NCBI GenBank assembly: GCA_035235625.1
Contig: CP141140.1
Location: 68,092,782-68,156,781 of the forward strand
From: Saururus chinensis
Taxonomy: Eukaryota; Streptophyta; Magnoliopsida; Piperales; Saururaceae
Length of the DNA stretch: 64,000 nucleotides
Direction: 5' to 3'
This document shows, piece after piece, positions 33,633 to 45,979 of this stretch. A model generated the notes under the pieces. The model was not told the origin of the DNA. It ran no database searches and was given only the letters and a program-made list of their open reading frames with translations. The translations under genes were made by a program, and so were the position numbers. Within the stretch, counting starts at the first letter, position 1; the number at the start of each line of letters is the position of its first letter.

Positions 33633-33954
33633 TGATAAGGACCTTTTTCTTAAACCTTCCTATCTTGTCTGATTTCAAAGAAACATAAAGGGAATTTTGG
33701 AAGATTCAGAAGAGATTGGTGTAAACAACTATTTTTCTTAGAAATCCATTCAACATCACTTACATCTTCTCCAGACGTCTTTCATACAGCAGTTGGTACC
33801 TAATCCTAGCAGTTACACAAGCAAGAGATAACTATCCTCTAAAAACAGAACTCATCTGAGACTTGCATTATTTCAAATACACCACACAACACAATATTTA
33901 CCAGTAGCCACAACACAGCCTGTACTATACAACACTTAAGTTGGGATTCTATCA
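33633..33954 (-). repeat. Ty3 5' LTR
   Basis: 322 bp, paired with 12,190-12,515. It is followed on the outer side by TCTTC, the partner of TCTTT at 12,185-12,189. Confidence 0.85.
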
Positions 33955-34236
33955 TCTTCCCACAAGGGGGGGCATTTAAATGTAAATCTATGGGGGGAGG
34001 GGCATTTGGTCCCACCTAGAAGAATAAGTTAATGAAACATATGGTCCCACTCCCACCTAGTAATCTAGTACTGAAATTTTGTGGGGCAAGGGCGGCCATG
34101 GCCCCCTCTAGCCCCCCTAGTTCCCTCCCTGCTTGGTTTCATCAAGATGTCACAACCATTTATTTCACTCGTGCCAAATTCTTCAAGTAAACTCTTGAAC
34201 AATTAGCATATATTCCTTTTAACATTTCTGTTATAT
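33955..34236. other. Short spacer, no gene seen
   Basis: Contains G- and C-rich runs (GGGGGGAGGGGCATTTGG, GGCCATGGCCCCC) of unknown origin. The left terminus expected for CACTA element 3 is not found here. Confidence 0.4.
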
Positions 34237-35806
34237 AGAGCTAGGGCTCACGTTCACACACGTGAGTGAGAGAGACACAAGGAGAGAGAGAAAGAAGAGA
34301 GATGACAAAGAAGAGAGAGACATGAGAGGAGAGAGAAGAGAAAGATGAGAGAGAGAGAAGAGAGAGAAAGAAGGGAGAGAGAGATAGAGGAGAGAGAGTA
34401 CAGAGAGATAGAGAGAAGAGAGAAGAGAGAGGGAGAGAGTGGAGAGAGAAGAGAGAGAGTGAGAGAGAGATGAGTGAGAGAGATGAGAGGAGAGAGAGTG
34501 AAGAGAGAGAAGCAAGAGAGAGGAGAGAGATGAGAGTGAGGAGTGAGAGAGGAGAGAAGACAGAGAAGAGAGAATAGAGAGGAGAGAGAGAGTGAAAGGA
34601 GAGGATGAGATAGTGTGAGAGAGATAAGATAGAGAGAAGAGATAGAGAGAGACAAAGAGAGAAAACGAATAGAGATAGAGTAGACGCAAATATAAGAAAT
34701 TTGACACAGACAAAAATATGGAGAGCGGGAGGGTTACCAGACTCTGGCGGGAGGTGGAGGAGAGGGGTGGGATCGTGAGAATATAATTTTAATTTTTTTT
34801 AAAAAAATTATTATATATTATATTTTAAAAATAAAAAACATAAAAGGTATTGACGACACATAGGAATATGCATTGTTAATAACCTAGGTATTAGTGACGT
34901 AAACTAATATGTGTCATTAATACCAAGTATATTAGTGACACATACTTCTATGCATCACCAATACATTTTATTTATTCTATTTTTATAAATTTTAAAATAT
35001 AATATATAATAAAAAATCTAAAAAATTAAAATTAAATTCTTTCACTCTCACCCTCTCCTCCAAAGAGCCAGGCCTCACGCTGACCCACGTGAGAGAAAGA
35101 GGAGAGAGAATGAGAGCAGAGAAAGGAGAAAGAGAGAGTGAGAGGAGAGAGTGAAAGAAGAGAGAAGATATAGAGAGAGAATGAGCATAGAGAGAAGAGA
35201 GAGAGTGGAGAGAGAGAAGAGGAAGAGAGAGAGGAGAGAGGGAGAGAGAAAGAGAAGAGAGAGGAGAGAGGGAGAGAGAAAGAGAAGAGAGAGTGAGAGA
35301 AAGAGGAGAGCGAGAGAGAGAAAAGAGAAAGAGAGAGTAGAGAGATAGAGAATAGAGAGAGGACATATAGAGGGGGAAAATTTAATTTAGATTATTTCAT
35401 AATTTTTTACTATATATTATATTTTGAAATTAATAAAAATTTAAATAAAATGTATTAGTGACACATAAGAGTATGCATTTCTAGGTAAAAGAGACAGATA
35501 TGCCAATGCGTTGCAAATACTAAAGGTATTAGGGACACATATTCCCACGCATCGCTATTACCTCTAATTTATTTTTATTAATTTTTTAAATATAATATAT
35601 AATAAAAAAATTAAAAATTAAATTCCACTACTTTCTCACTTATCTTCGTTAGAGCCAGGGGTCATGCTAACGTCTGTGAGAGAAAGAGGAGAGAAGAGAG
35701 AGGAGTGGGGGAGAGAAGTGAGAGAGAAAGAGAGGAGATAGAGGAGAGAAAGAGGGTTGAGACAGAGGAGAGAGAGGGTGGAGAAAGAAGGTACAAAGAG
35801 GAGAGT

Positions 35807-36300
35807 GACATAGAGAGGAGAGAGAAAAAGAGAAGAGAGAGAGGAGAGAGAGAAGGGAGAGAGAAATGACAGGAGTGAGTGAGAGAGAAGAGAGAAAGAA
35901 AGAGAACAGAGAGAGAGAGAGGGTGGAGAGAAAGAACATAAAGAGAGGGTAGAAAGAGGATATAGAGAGAGGGTAGAGATTGGAGAGAGAGGAGAGAGCA
36001 GAGTGAGAGAAGAGAGAGGAGGGAGAAGAGAGAGAGGACATAGAGAGGGGAGAGAGAAAAAGAGAAGAGAGAGAGGAGAGAGAGAAGGGAGAGAGAAATG
36101 ACAAGAGTGAGTGAGAGAGAAGAGAGAAGAGAGAAAGAAAGAGAACAGAGAGAGAGAGAGAGGGTGGAGAGAAAGAACATAAAGAGAGGGTAGAAAGAGG
36201 ATATAGAGAGAGGGTAGAGATTGGAGAGAGCAGAGAGAGCGGAGTGAGAGAAGAGAGAGGAGGGAGAAGAGAGAGAGGACATAGAGAGGGGAGAGAGAGA
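35807..36300. repeat. GA-rich tandem duplication of about 230-240 bp
   Basis: Copies start at GACATAGAGAGG at 35,807 and 36,037, with a partial third at 36,278. They share marker words such as GAAATGAC, AAAGAACATAAAGAG and GGTAGAGATTGGAGAG. Confidence 0.8.
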
Positions 36301-36659
36301 GGGTAGAGATTGATGAGAGAGAAAGGGGAGAGAGAGATAGAAGAGAGAGAGAGTGAGAGAAGAGGGGGAGAAAGGAGAGAGAGGAGGGAGGAGATAGGGG
36401 GGTTTTATTTTTTAAAATAATAGTATTTGTGATGCATATATATAAGCATCGTAAATACTTAATTTATTATAACTCTTATCTATAAGTGTTGCAAGTATAA
36501 ACAATTTGCCACGCTTAAAGAGGTGTCACAAATATATAACTATTTGCGACAGTTTGAAAATAATTTTTTTTGCGACGCCTAGTAGAGGCGTCACAAATTC
36601 GTATTATTTGTGATGCTTCTTAAGCGTCTCTAAAAATAATTGGCATACATGCAAAAATT

Positions 36660-37120
36660 CACCCGTGCGGTATCTTTCCCCCCACCCTTCCTCTTCAGCT
36701 AGACTTTACAGAGCTATCAGCCACCTGGTTTCCTGCAGCCTCCCCCGCTGCCCTGCCACCCGTGCACCCCCAGCCACCCCGGTGCGGCTCCCCAGCTCTG
36801 AGCCAGGTGTTCTGCTTCAACGCCCCACCTTTTGCTCCACTGCGCCACTGCTTGCCACCCCTGTAATGACCCAGATGCCAGAATGCGGCACCATCCCCCT
36901 CTTCCTGTCTCCTCTGCTGCCCCCTTCCTTCGCTTCCTTTAGGTGAAGGAGAAGGAGCTTCGACCGGAACCCCTGATCCCCCGGCTGCCCCTCCCGGATC
37001 CCTTCCTCCTCCACTTCCCCCATTTGGAATAGGAGGGGATCCAGCCTCCTCTCCTTCCCATGCCAAAGTAGGGGTGCCGGATTCCAGCGCCCCTCCCCGA
37101 AATCCCATCTCGATGGGATT
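36660..37120. other. GC-rich segment of CACTA-like element 3
   Basis: C-rich, gene-like composition with several open frames on both strands, none recognised. The right part (37,075-37,110, GCCGGATTCCAGCGCCCC) resembles the start of the GC-rich tract of CACTA 1, so it belongs to the transposon family or was captured before the copies spread. Confidence 0.5.
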
Positions 37121-37583
37121 TATTTTTAATTTTTTTTCTATTAACAATGCTTTTAATAGCTTCATAATTACCATTTAGTTTTTTATTTATTAGCGACGCT
37201 TTTGAAAGTGTCGCTAATAATATTTTTTATATTTATTTTTTATTAGCAACGCTTTAAAAGTGTTGTAAATAATATTTTGTTATTATTTTTTCTTATTAGC
37301 GATGCTTTCAAAAGCATTGCTAATAAATTTTTTTATTTTTTCTTTTAGCGACACACAAATATCGGTTGCTAATAATTTTTTTGATTTTTTCAAAATATTA
37401 TTATATTAACGATGCTTTACAAAGTGTCAGTAAGAATTTACTATTAGTGACACATATGAATAAGCATCACTAATAATTTACTATTAGCGACATGTTAAGC
37501 GTCGCTAATAGTCTTCTTTCTTGTGGTGTGGTGAGCATAAAGGAGGATCAAGGATGTTAGTGAGAAGGCTCAAATGATACCAT

Positions 37584-38733
37584 GTAAACAAGTAAGAGTG
37601 AAGAAACTAGATGGAGAAGAAGGAGACGATGTATCATAATAGTAGAGTATTTTTCTATCGAATAAATTTAGTATCTAAAGCCGATTGTTTCTCTGTATTC
37701 AGAAGATACCTCCTTGATCATTGTCCCTTTGAACTTGATCTTCATCCTTTTCAATATCACTTCAACAATCAAAGCCCTCTTCAATTGTGTTGTTGAAGCC
37801 TCTTCAAGATCCCTTTATGAACAAGCCTCCTCATCAACTTGTGCTATGTTTGTGATGTGCTTCTAATCACTCATCTTTAATTTATAAAGTGTTTATGAAA
37901 TAAAGCACTCACTTTTCATTGATTTTCTCTCAAGTATGCAAGGTGACTTAGGGAAGAACATTAGGTAAAAAGTTCTTTTTTTTTCTCTCTAAAATTTTCC
38001 TTCACCTCTCTACAATTCGTCACAAATGTGCCTTTCAATACTCTTTTAAGTTAGTTAGGTTTCAATATTCTAATAAGAAAGAAACTGATTCTCAATTAGC
38101 TTAAATCAAGCAACGAAGCAAGAGCAATCAATCATACCACAAAGTGATCAATTGTTCCTTTTTCTATTTGAATTCAAACACTCAATCGATTGATCCTTCC
38201 TCAAAATAATCTATCAATAAAGTTATTGGAATCCATCTATCAAGCACCAATTGATCCATTAGAAAAATAATAGAAATTTAGGTTAATGTGATTGACAAAT
38301 TGGACAACTTATTGATCTATTCTCACAATAGATGATCAATAGTTCAGTTGTTAAAAAATCCAAAAAAACATTCAACATCGATCAATCTATTCTCAAGGAC
38401 GATCGATCACTTTTGAATAGTAATTGTGATTTTTATCCCTTTTGTACAAAAGTCTCAAAAACACTTTCTAAAAGTTTTCCAAGATAAATCAAAGTTTTTG
38501 TATATGTGAATGTGTTTAAAATTTACTTATGAGGATTATCACTCTTTAATTTTTCCACCTTGAAAATCAAATTTTGCCAGCTCCTCCTTTTTAAGTCTAT
38601 CAATTCCAAAACTAACTTTCATCACATCACTAATCTTTATCAGATTCCTCATACTTAAAGCATACACCCTTTGGACATAGTTTGTTCATCGAAATGAAAC
38701 CAATTGCATGACATATACCTATATGTTCTAACA
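37584..38733 (-). repeat. Copia-type (SIRE-like) LTR with primer-binding site, fragment
   Basis: The minus strand starts TGTTAGAACATATAGG at 38,733, as do the related LTRs at 42,099 (+) and near 49,312 (-). Downstream at 37,567-37,582 lies TGGTATCATTTGAGCC, close to the initiator-Met primer-binding site usual for copia elements. No coding part follows, because CACTA-like element 3 abuts. It is a broken fossil. Confidence 0.6.
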
Positions 38734-40659
38734 AAAGAAGGTCTCGATGATCATGGTTGTAGAGAATCTTGACCACTGCAATCCATGATCCTTGTGGGCC
38801 TTCGCTTCATGGCTTGGATGGAGCGAGGGAAGAGTCTTCAGTAGAAGTGTGAAGTCATGCAGTGTGGTGGTACATATTCTAGAGAGGTGTTGTTGAACTC
38901 CTAGATGTGGCTACCAAGTCATAGTGATCTTGTGCGTAGTATACATCTTAGAAAGACGTGGTTGAACTCTTGAGGGTAGACTCTTTGGACGACTGTAGGT
39001 ACGTGAGTGCCGATTTGCCATCGTTGGTATGTATATATTGTTTCTTACACATGTACTCGGGCAAGACTTATTTCTTTTATGAAATGATTTGATGACATAT
39101 ATTATGAACTTTGGTTGATATTCGTAATTTCTAAAAGAAAGAATTCACCCCCAATATATTCTTTATGTGAGTTTCATTTATTGATGTTATTGTTCATCTT
39201 TCCATTGTGGATTTTTATAAAATGAATTTCAAAATCTTGTGGTATGGAAGGAATGCACCAAGGGGAGTGAAGATTGAGTTAATTTTCTTCATCGTACTAT
39301 TGTTGTTCACTATTTTAGAAAATCTTGCACACATCATGTAAAACGTAAGTCAATTCCAAGAATAAATTCAATTGTGAAATCTTTGAAACTTGAAGAATTA
39401 GAATTTTTGATTATAGTGGAGTCTAGGTAATAAGAAATTAAAGCAGCTTGCTAGACTTCTATTCGATTCATATGATTAAATTTCTTGTAATATGCTTGTC
39501 AATCTTATTTAAAAAATGATTTGTCCTCGTAAAGATTAGGAGAAGGGCTACCTATTGGGGATATACTAAATTAGTGTAAAAGCTTCCATCCACATGTCAT
39601 AAAAAGTGGCAGATAAAAAAACCAAATGATGTAAGTTGAGAGGATTTAGAAAAAGGCAAACCCAATGAAAAAGAAAAATACATCAAATTTAAAAGGCATG
39701 GGCATAAATATAAAATTTTGTTGCTTTAGTTGATTTGATGTAATTAGAACCTAGAAAGTAAGTAGAAAAATGAGTACTCTTTCTTTGCTAGTGTATATAT
39801 AACTTCATCTCATTTGAATTAGAAGAATCATGAAAATTTTATAATTGATGGAGATATGAGGAGAAAAAGTTGGAATTTCATAAACTAAGGAGATTACTAA
39901 TCAAGGGAAAAGAATATAAGATAATAAATCCTTGGTTGTGTGAAGTTTAATTGTGAAATTGACCAAATTTATACCAAGAACTTAACATTGATTTTTCACT
40001 TCATTTATTTTTATTTTGAGTTATATGGTTTAACAGAGGTTATTTTACTATTATTCGATCACATTTTGAGATTGGAATTGAAAAAGAAAATTACATTATG
40101 GTCAAAGCTGTGATCAATCACTCGACGAACTACTCAAAGTTGAATGGAATGGTTTTAAATGTTTTAAATAGCCAACCCTCATTTTACACCCTATTCACAT
40201 CAAACCAAAGGGAAAAGCTCCATTTTTGCATGTTGTAGGCAATTTTGCATCAGATTTGCACTGAGGAACACTTTTTTGTCACGAATTTTGTAAGTGCTCT
40301 TCACACAAAATTTTAATTCCTAGGCATTTTCTAATGGTTTTCAACATGTTTTGAATCATAAAAATTGTTTCATAGGACTATATTTACATTCCTTGAAATT
40401 TTTACACGATTTCATTTGTTACAAATCAAGTTTTCATGTAGAAGTTTCTAAAACTCACCCTTTGTTAAAAATGTAAAATTCGTGTGATTCTAGGCAATAT
40501 TAGAAGTTGTTGTAGAAAATAATCTTGTTTTGTCTACAACATGTTAAATTTTGACACGAATTTGTGATAAATTTTGTCTAGGGATACTTTTATAAATTAA
40601 AAAATTTTAGTTTTTTTTTCAAAAAAGTTTTAAATAATCTTGTTTAAAATGTTATTGCC
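38734..40659. other. Non-coding, AT-rich, nothing recognised
   Basis: No ORF of note. Probably internal or flanking sequence of the neighbouring copia-type fossils, but I see no diagnostic motif. Confidence 0.35.
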
Positions 40660-40899
40660 TTGCTTTAGACGGAGAAAGGTAGATCAAGTGCTTCATAGGC
40701 TAGCACATCTCATGCTTCATTATCATCTACTCCATTGGAGACCACTAGGGTCAGACCAATTTGATGTGTGCGACTAGTCATGTTTGAGATACACATTGAA
40801 TGTTCTCTTATTTTTCTACTATCTCGACAACCCCACCTCCTTTCTACACTAGATTAGTCAGCCAGTTTTACTCTTCCTTGACTAGCCCTAGTAATTTGA

Positions 40900-41640
40900 C
40901 TATTGTGAGTCAAGTTAATAGTATTACTCTGGTGCTATGGGTTTGGAGAGATTGCTCATTTGCTATCTAGTGTATGAGGGTGATGAGCTACTAGAGGACA
41001 ACATAATTATTAGATATCTCTAGGAGAGAGATTGCAGGAGAGGTCTAAATACTTTGATCCGAGCACACTCCATGACTTATTTTCTGGATGCTCCACATCA
41101 TTGCTTAATACGATATTGAGAGTGCACCAAAGGAGCACATTGGCTGCACTGACTCAGATTTTATACTTACTATTAGACATGCATTGTCAGTTGGATTTAA
41201 CTTCCATTATCATCTATCGTCTTTGTAAGTTCATCGATGGACATTCCCATGAGATGCTCACATTCTCCCACCTTCTCACTAGGATCTTTCAATCTTAGGG
41301 TGTTGATGTTCTATGCATATAGGTTTATGAGATTGGCATGTGTCCTATTGACACCAATTGTCCTCCAGATGTACTTGCATAGTGGAGATCAGTTTGAGGG
41401 GGAGCCTGTTCAGGAGGATGTAGAGTAGGATGCTCCTGAGGAAAGACCTCGTCGACAAAGACATGCTTATGATGTTCTAGACAATTTTGCGGAGTCACAC
41501 CAATATGTTACACATCATGATTTTATGGACTCGAGGAGTGAGATCCATGAGATCTTCGATAGTAATTGGGATAAACTCATATGACTTCTTGGATATGTAT
41601 CACCTTCTAATAATGACAATGAGGATTGATTTTATGTACC
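40900..41640 (+). pseudogene. Plant transposon-protein-like fragment
   Basis: The frame from 41,032 reads YFDPSTLHDLFSGCSTSL, then TSIIIYRLCKFIDGHSHEML and FSHLLTRIFQS. The last part resembles the LPYG-LLTRIF-HFGVDL pattern of the putative plant transposon protein family often found near LTR elements. It lies upstream of a polypurine tract and LTR on the same strand, so it may be the internal coding part of that fossil. Broken; assignment tentative. Confidence 0.4.
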
Positions 41641-42098
41641 TTTCATACTATCTTTGACAGTTCAAGAGTTGTACTTCATTTCTTCATGCTTTGTATCATG
41701 AAACTTTGGACATGTGGAACTTATTGTATATATTCTTCTATGTCTTTCTAATGCTTTCTTTGACTTATTGTGCTTTAATGGTTGATTTCTATGTTTCTTA
41801 ATCACTTCGTGACTATTTATGACAAAAAAGGGGGGAAATTTGTGGAAAATTATGCAAATGTGTTTAATTAACACTTTTTGTCTAATGCTATATAAATTAT
41901 TTTTGTTTAAGTATATAGGTTAAATATAGGTTCAAGGCTTTTTAAGATGAATTCTAAATAGTCTAAGAAAGTCTTAAAGAGTCAACATAAGTATGAGTCA
42001 AATTTTGCACAAGTGAAAATAAATGCACTTAATGTTAAGAGCTGTAATTTTGTTTATGTTTTGTAGAGTTTTCTCATTAAATAAACATAGAGGGAGAT

Positions 42099-43330
42099 TG
42101 TTAGAACATATGAGGTAAATGTGTTGTAATTGACTATATTTCATGATCAAACAATGTCCACCCATGTGTATAATTTAAATCTTATGGAGTCTGACTAGGT
42201 TAGTGATTTGGCTAACTTGAAAAATTGAAGGAGACATGTTTAACAAATTCAAGGTGGAAGACTTAATCAAAGTGATTGGAGTCTTGAAGACAAAAAGGTA
42301 AATATCAACCGCACATAGGCACAAATACTTAGGATTTTCATATAAAACATCTTATATGAGTTTTGGGAAAATAATGAATCAAAAAGGATAAAAATCACAA
42401 ATATGCTTAAAAGCAATTGATCATCCTTGAAGAGCAATTGTTAGGCTTGATCAAGGTTTGTGATTTTATTTAGAAGACTGAACGATTGATTGTCTAATGG
42501 AATAGACTAATTAGATGAGTTTTAGAACCCTAAACCCTAAATAAGGCCTGATCAAGGTTTGTTATGTTTTCAAGAAGACCAAACGATTGATTGTCTAATG
42601 AAATAGACTAATTAGATGAGTTTTAGAACCCTAAACCCTAAATAAGGCCTAATCAAGGTTTGTTATGTTTTCAAGAAGACCAAACGATTAATTGTCTAAT
42701 GGAAGAAATCAATCGCAATGAGCTTTATCGGGTCTAGAATAGGACTGAACGATCGACTACACTGTTGTAATAATCAATTAGTTTGTTAAGGTTTGTAAAC
42801 AGAATAAGAAGCATCCAAAACATGACAATCAAACTGTGACATGGTTACTTAAAATAGGTTATTTCAAGAACCGTTTCTTTCTTACTAAAATATAATGACT
42901 TCAACCGACTTAGACCACTACATAAGGACCTAGGGATGACAAATTAGAAAGAGAATGAATGATATTTTTAGGAAAAATAGAGATCTTTTTAGTTTAATTC
43001 CTTCTAATCCCCACTGAGAAAATTTGAGAGAAATTTATTGAAAGGTGAGTGTTTGATTCATAACATCTTTATGAAATAAAAAAGTGAGATTTGAGAGTCA
43101 CAATCACATCCCAACACAAGAAATTGGATGAGCTACATCAAAATGAACTTTAATTGAAGCTTCACAAGGATCAAGAAGTTGTACTAGTGAAGAAGATAAA
43201 GACACGTTTGAAAAGCATCAAGATGGACTTTGAGGCCAAGTCAACTAGAGATGGACTTTTAAATTAGGAGGTTGATAACTAGTGTCTTATAAGCTCTTAA
43301 AACTTCATAGTTCATTGATCAATCGGCCTA
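42099..43330 (+). repeat. Copia-type (SIRE-like) 3' LTR
   Basis: The start TGTTAGAACATATGAGG follows the polypurine tract AGAGGGAGAT (42,089-42,098). It aligns in opposite orientation with the LTRs at 37,584-38,733 and 48,107-49,312. The 3' limit is uncertain, because tail-like sequences recur at 43,275-43,590 and 43,775-44,055. Confidence 0.6.
42481..42682 (+). repeat. 101-bp tandem duplication
   Basis: Copies at 42,481-42,581 and 42,582-42,682 plus a partial third. Each includes ACCCTAAACCCTAAATAAGG, two units of the plant telomere word CCCTAAA. Confidence 0.85.
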
Positions 43331-44060
43331 AAAAGGTCGCGTGGTTTTTTCCTATCTATGATTCCATGTAAAAAAACAATTGATTATTTTTTGTAGTGTG
43401 GTCAATTGATAAGATTTTGCATCTATAGCTAGTAATTTCTTGCGTAGATGAGGCCACAACTTGTAGTTCTCTACCTTGTGGTTTTGGACAAGAAACACTG
43501 TGGTGATCTTCAAGTATAATGGTGATCCTCAAGTATAAATGGGTATTAAACTCACATGGTAGGCCATTTTGTTCAGGAGTGTAAGGACAACTTAAGCAGT
43601 TTGTAATGCCATTAGAGGACATGTAGAAGGAAAACATAGAATTAATAAATATAGTCCCCCTAATTGGTTTGTAGAATGATGCTTTTATGATTTAGTTATT
43701 TCCCAATGGCTTGGTGACTGTTTAATTAGCTTGAGAAGGGTTTTCTTTTTTGGGTAGAGATTGGAAGATTGAGTCTTGTAAGCTCTTGCTTCATAGTCCA
43801 TTCATTCAACAAAATGAACTTCCTAAACTTGGTTTTTCCCCAATTTGAATTTCTACATAAAAATCATTGTGTGATTGTGTTTGCATGTTTCTGATAGATA
43901 ATTTGCAATAGTAGTAGTTTAATTCCGCTTTGTTAGTTTAACGCAATCAAGGTCACATCTTATAGTCTTTTATCTTTACAAGGTATTTGGGCTAGAGGCA
44001 CTGTATTGATCCTCTTAAGTTTAGAAAGATATTGAATTCCCACCTTTGTTGTGCTGCACT
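43331..44060. other. LTR tail copies with a small reverse integrase scrap
   Basis: Two related tails (ending near 43,560 and 44,050) show that an LTR end was duplicated. Between them the minus strand at about 43,562-43,610 spells an integrase-like scrap (SCPYTPEQNG), a well-known copia motif. All are fossil remnants. Confidence 0.4.
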
Positions 44061-45100
44061 GGGCCATTCATCTTTTTATGTTATGATTTGTTTTAAACTA
44101 ACTCTAAGGCTCCACAAACTAAACTCACAACCTTTGGGGAACTAAAGACCCATGAGTGAGCCCTCTTTTGGAGTCAACCGACACTAAGTATGTACATCCT
44201 TAAGTGTCAAATGCAATGGTAAAGAGACATCTATCCATTATAAGGATTCACACATAGGATTTACTTACCCCAATACCATACATGTAATTCTTATCATGCA
44301 TAAAAACCTTGCTAATATATATCTCATGAATAACATATACTATTTTACAAATCATGCTTGAAAATCTTGAACTGATGCAATGACAGACCCATCAATGCGT
44401 CGGTCACGGTGTCAATGACAATTAACATCCCCAATAACATGTCAACCAAGGTGAAGATGACCATCTACATCCCCATCGATGTGTCGAACCCCTAGGTGAA
44501 CTATTGGGCCCATCTTCTTGATGTCATCACTCATGTGTCAGTCCCATTGCCAATGCCTAATGTAACATTGATATGATACAACATGCTGATGTCGGTTTTG
44601 TTCATCTTTATCAAACCACCGATGTCATCACCAAGAATTCGGCAACCACCTCGATGGTTGGGATGGAACACAAACAGAAACCATATTGGAGCACAAAACA
44701 CTCCCTTACACAAAACATGATTCCCACAACATTTCAATCATAAATCCTCCATAAAAAACTATGAATTTAGTCATTTAATCATCATAAGTTAAAAATACCA
44801 TCTTTACTCTAAGCATTACATGATTTTAAGAAAATGATTATGATATGCATCACAACATATCACCAAGCATGCTATCTGATTAAGAGTATCCATTTAAATC
44901 ATCATATGGTTTCAAGTTTAGCAATCAAATTTTTTCCTATAGTTAATAAACACAATGTCTCTAGCATTCCATCCCTTTCTCCCCTTTATTCGTTCTTTGA
45001 CGTGGCTTAGCTCTCTCTCTTTGTTTGACTTGAAGCCAGTTTTTCAAAAGATTAAGATTGTAGGGCATCAAAGAGTATTTATAGGGGAGTATGGTAACTG
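44061..45100 (-). mobile_element. Degenerate LTR-like sequence
   Basis: On the minus strand a TATAAATA box occurs near 45,077-45,084, followed by a leader. The stretch near 44,105-44,165 (GGCTCCACAAACTAAACTC, ACCCATGAGTGAG) resembles 57,825-57,910. Both regions probably come from the same old LTR family. Ends not found. Confidence 0.35.
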
Positions 45101-45105
45101 AATTT

Positions 45106-45106
45106 G

Positions 45107-45132
<26 letters not shown>
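45106..45132. repeat. (GT)n microsatellite
   Basis: About 13 uninterrupted GT units. Confidence 0.95.
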
Positions 45133-45137
<5 letters not shown>

Positions 45138-45979
45138 CATGTAATCGCTTTCTCTAAGTGTTTTCGAGCCCCATTAGCAAAACTGCTCCTATTCATCGAA
45201 TTGCTGATGGTTCTACTCATGATTTAGAAGAATTGCCAATTGGAATATCGACGTATCGTTGTTTGCCGGCAGTGGATTTTAGCTTTCATCTACATGCCCA
45301 CCAACATGTTGGTGCCTATAGACAATTAAAAAAGGATTTTATCGATATGAAGACTAATGTATCGCTATCAACTGACAGTAACATAGCGATGCACCTATTG
45401 ACATGTCAATGTCAACGTTGATGACACCAAAGGTTATCAATTTAAAAGAAATACCTCATAATCCAAGGTGTCACAATATGTCTCTTAGTTAAAGAACAAA
45501 GAGTACACATCATGGTGTTTTTCAACTTTATCATATTTTAACAATATTTAAACACTGAGTTGAGCATTAAAAAATAACAAAAAGTGAGACTACTCAAGTT
45601 ATTTGTGGTTTTTTTATATTTTTTGTTTATTATTTAAACCTATGAGAAAACAATCTAGCAAAACACAAAAGAAATGAAAAAAAAGCATCAAAAATGTCCC
45701 ACACGATTGAAAGAAATAAATCATAGACAAAAGAGAACACATTCTCTATTTTGTGAGAGATTCTCCCCTAGCCTTGCTTAGTCATCCTATCCTAAGGCAA
45801 TCTAAAGTGGTTAAGTTGGCAAAATTCCCTTTATTTTCATATTGTGACCTAAGATACTTTAAATCTTTCTTTTTCATTGAAACCAACATGGTTTTCTTTT
45901 CATTAACTAGTGGAACCTTCTTAGGTGTAGCCTTTAGTGTGTGCTTTCTATTTCACATGGGTCTGGCTTGAGGTTCTTG
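45133..45979. other. Spacer, no gene recognised
   Basis: An 87-codon frame at 45,158-45,421 (+) shows no family motif. The rest is AT-rich. Confidence 0.35.

Larger units (their letters stand above)
12190..33954 (-). mobile_element. Ty3 (gypsy) chromovirus fossil, split by a MULE
   Basis: Two related LTRs (12,190-12,515 and 33,633-33,954, about 325 bp) start TGATA and end TATCA. The outer 5-bp flanks are TCTTT and TCTTC, a nearly intact duplication. The element reads leftwards: 5' LTR, gag region, protease, reverse transcriptase, RNase H, then the MULE insertion (13,918-30,978), then integrase, chromodomain and 3' LTR. Without the MULE it is about 4.7 kb, and the short LTRs plus chromodomain fit the Reina-like chromovirus group. 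A primer-binding-like stretch TTGGCATCA lies next to the 5' LTR. It is broken by many changes and is old. Confidence 0.85.
34237..37528. mobile_element. CACTA-like element 3, left end missing
   Basis: The right end carries the same palindrome array (37,185-37,510, TTAGCGACGCTTTTGAAAGTG and similar) and closes CTTTCTTGTGGTG, one base from the usual TTGTAGTG. No left CACTA terminus is visible. The interior holds three GA-rich units, each opened by a GAGCCAGG/GAGCTAGG...CACGTGAG leader (near 34,237, 35,067 and 35,651), AT-rich spacers with TATTAGTGACACATA palindromes, and a GC-rich stretch (36,660-37,120). The palindromes are more diverged than in elements 1 and 2, so it looks older. Confidence 0.65.

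Noticed and set aside
34231-36282. Ser/Leu-rich frames on the minus strand (up to 206 codons)
   Set aside because: They lie in the GA tract of CACTA-like element 3, read from the complementary CT strand.
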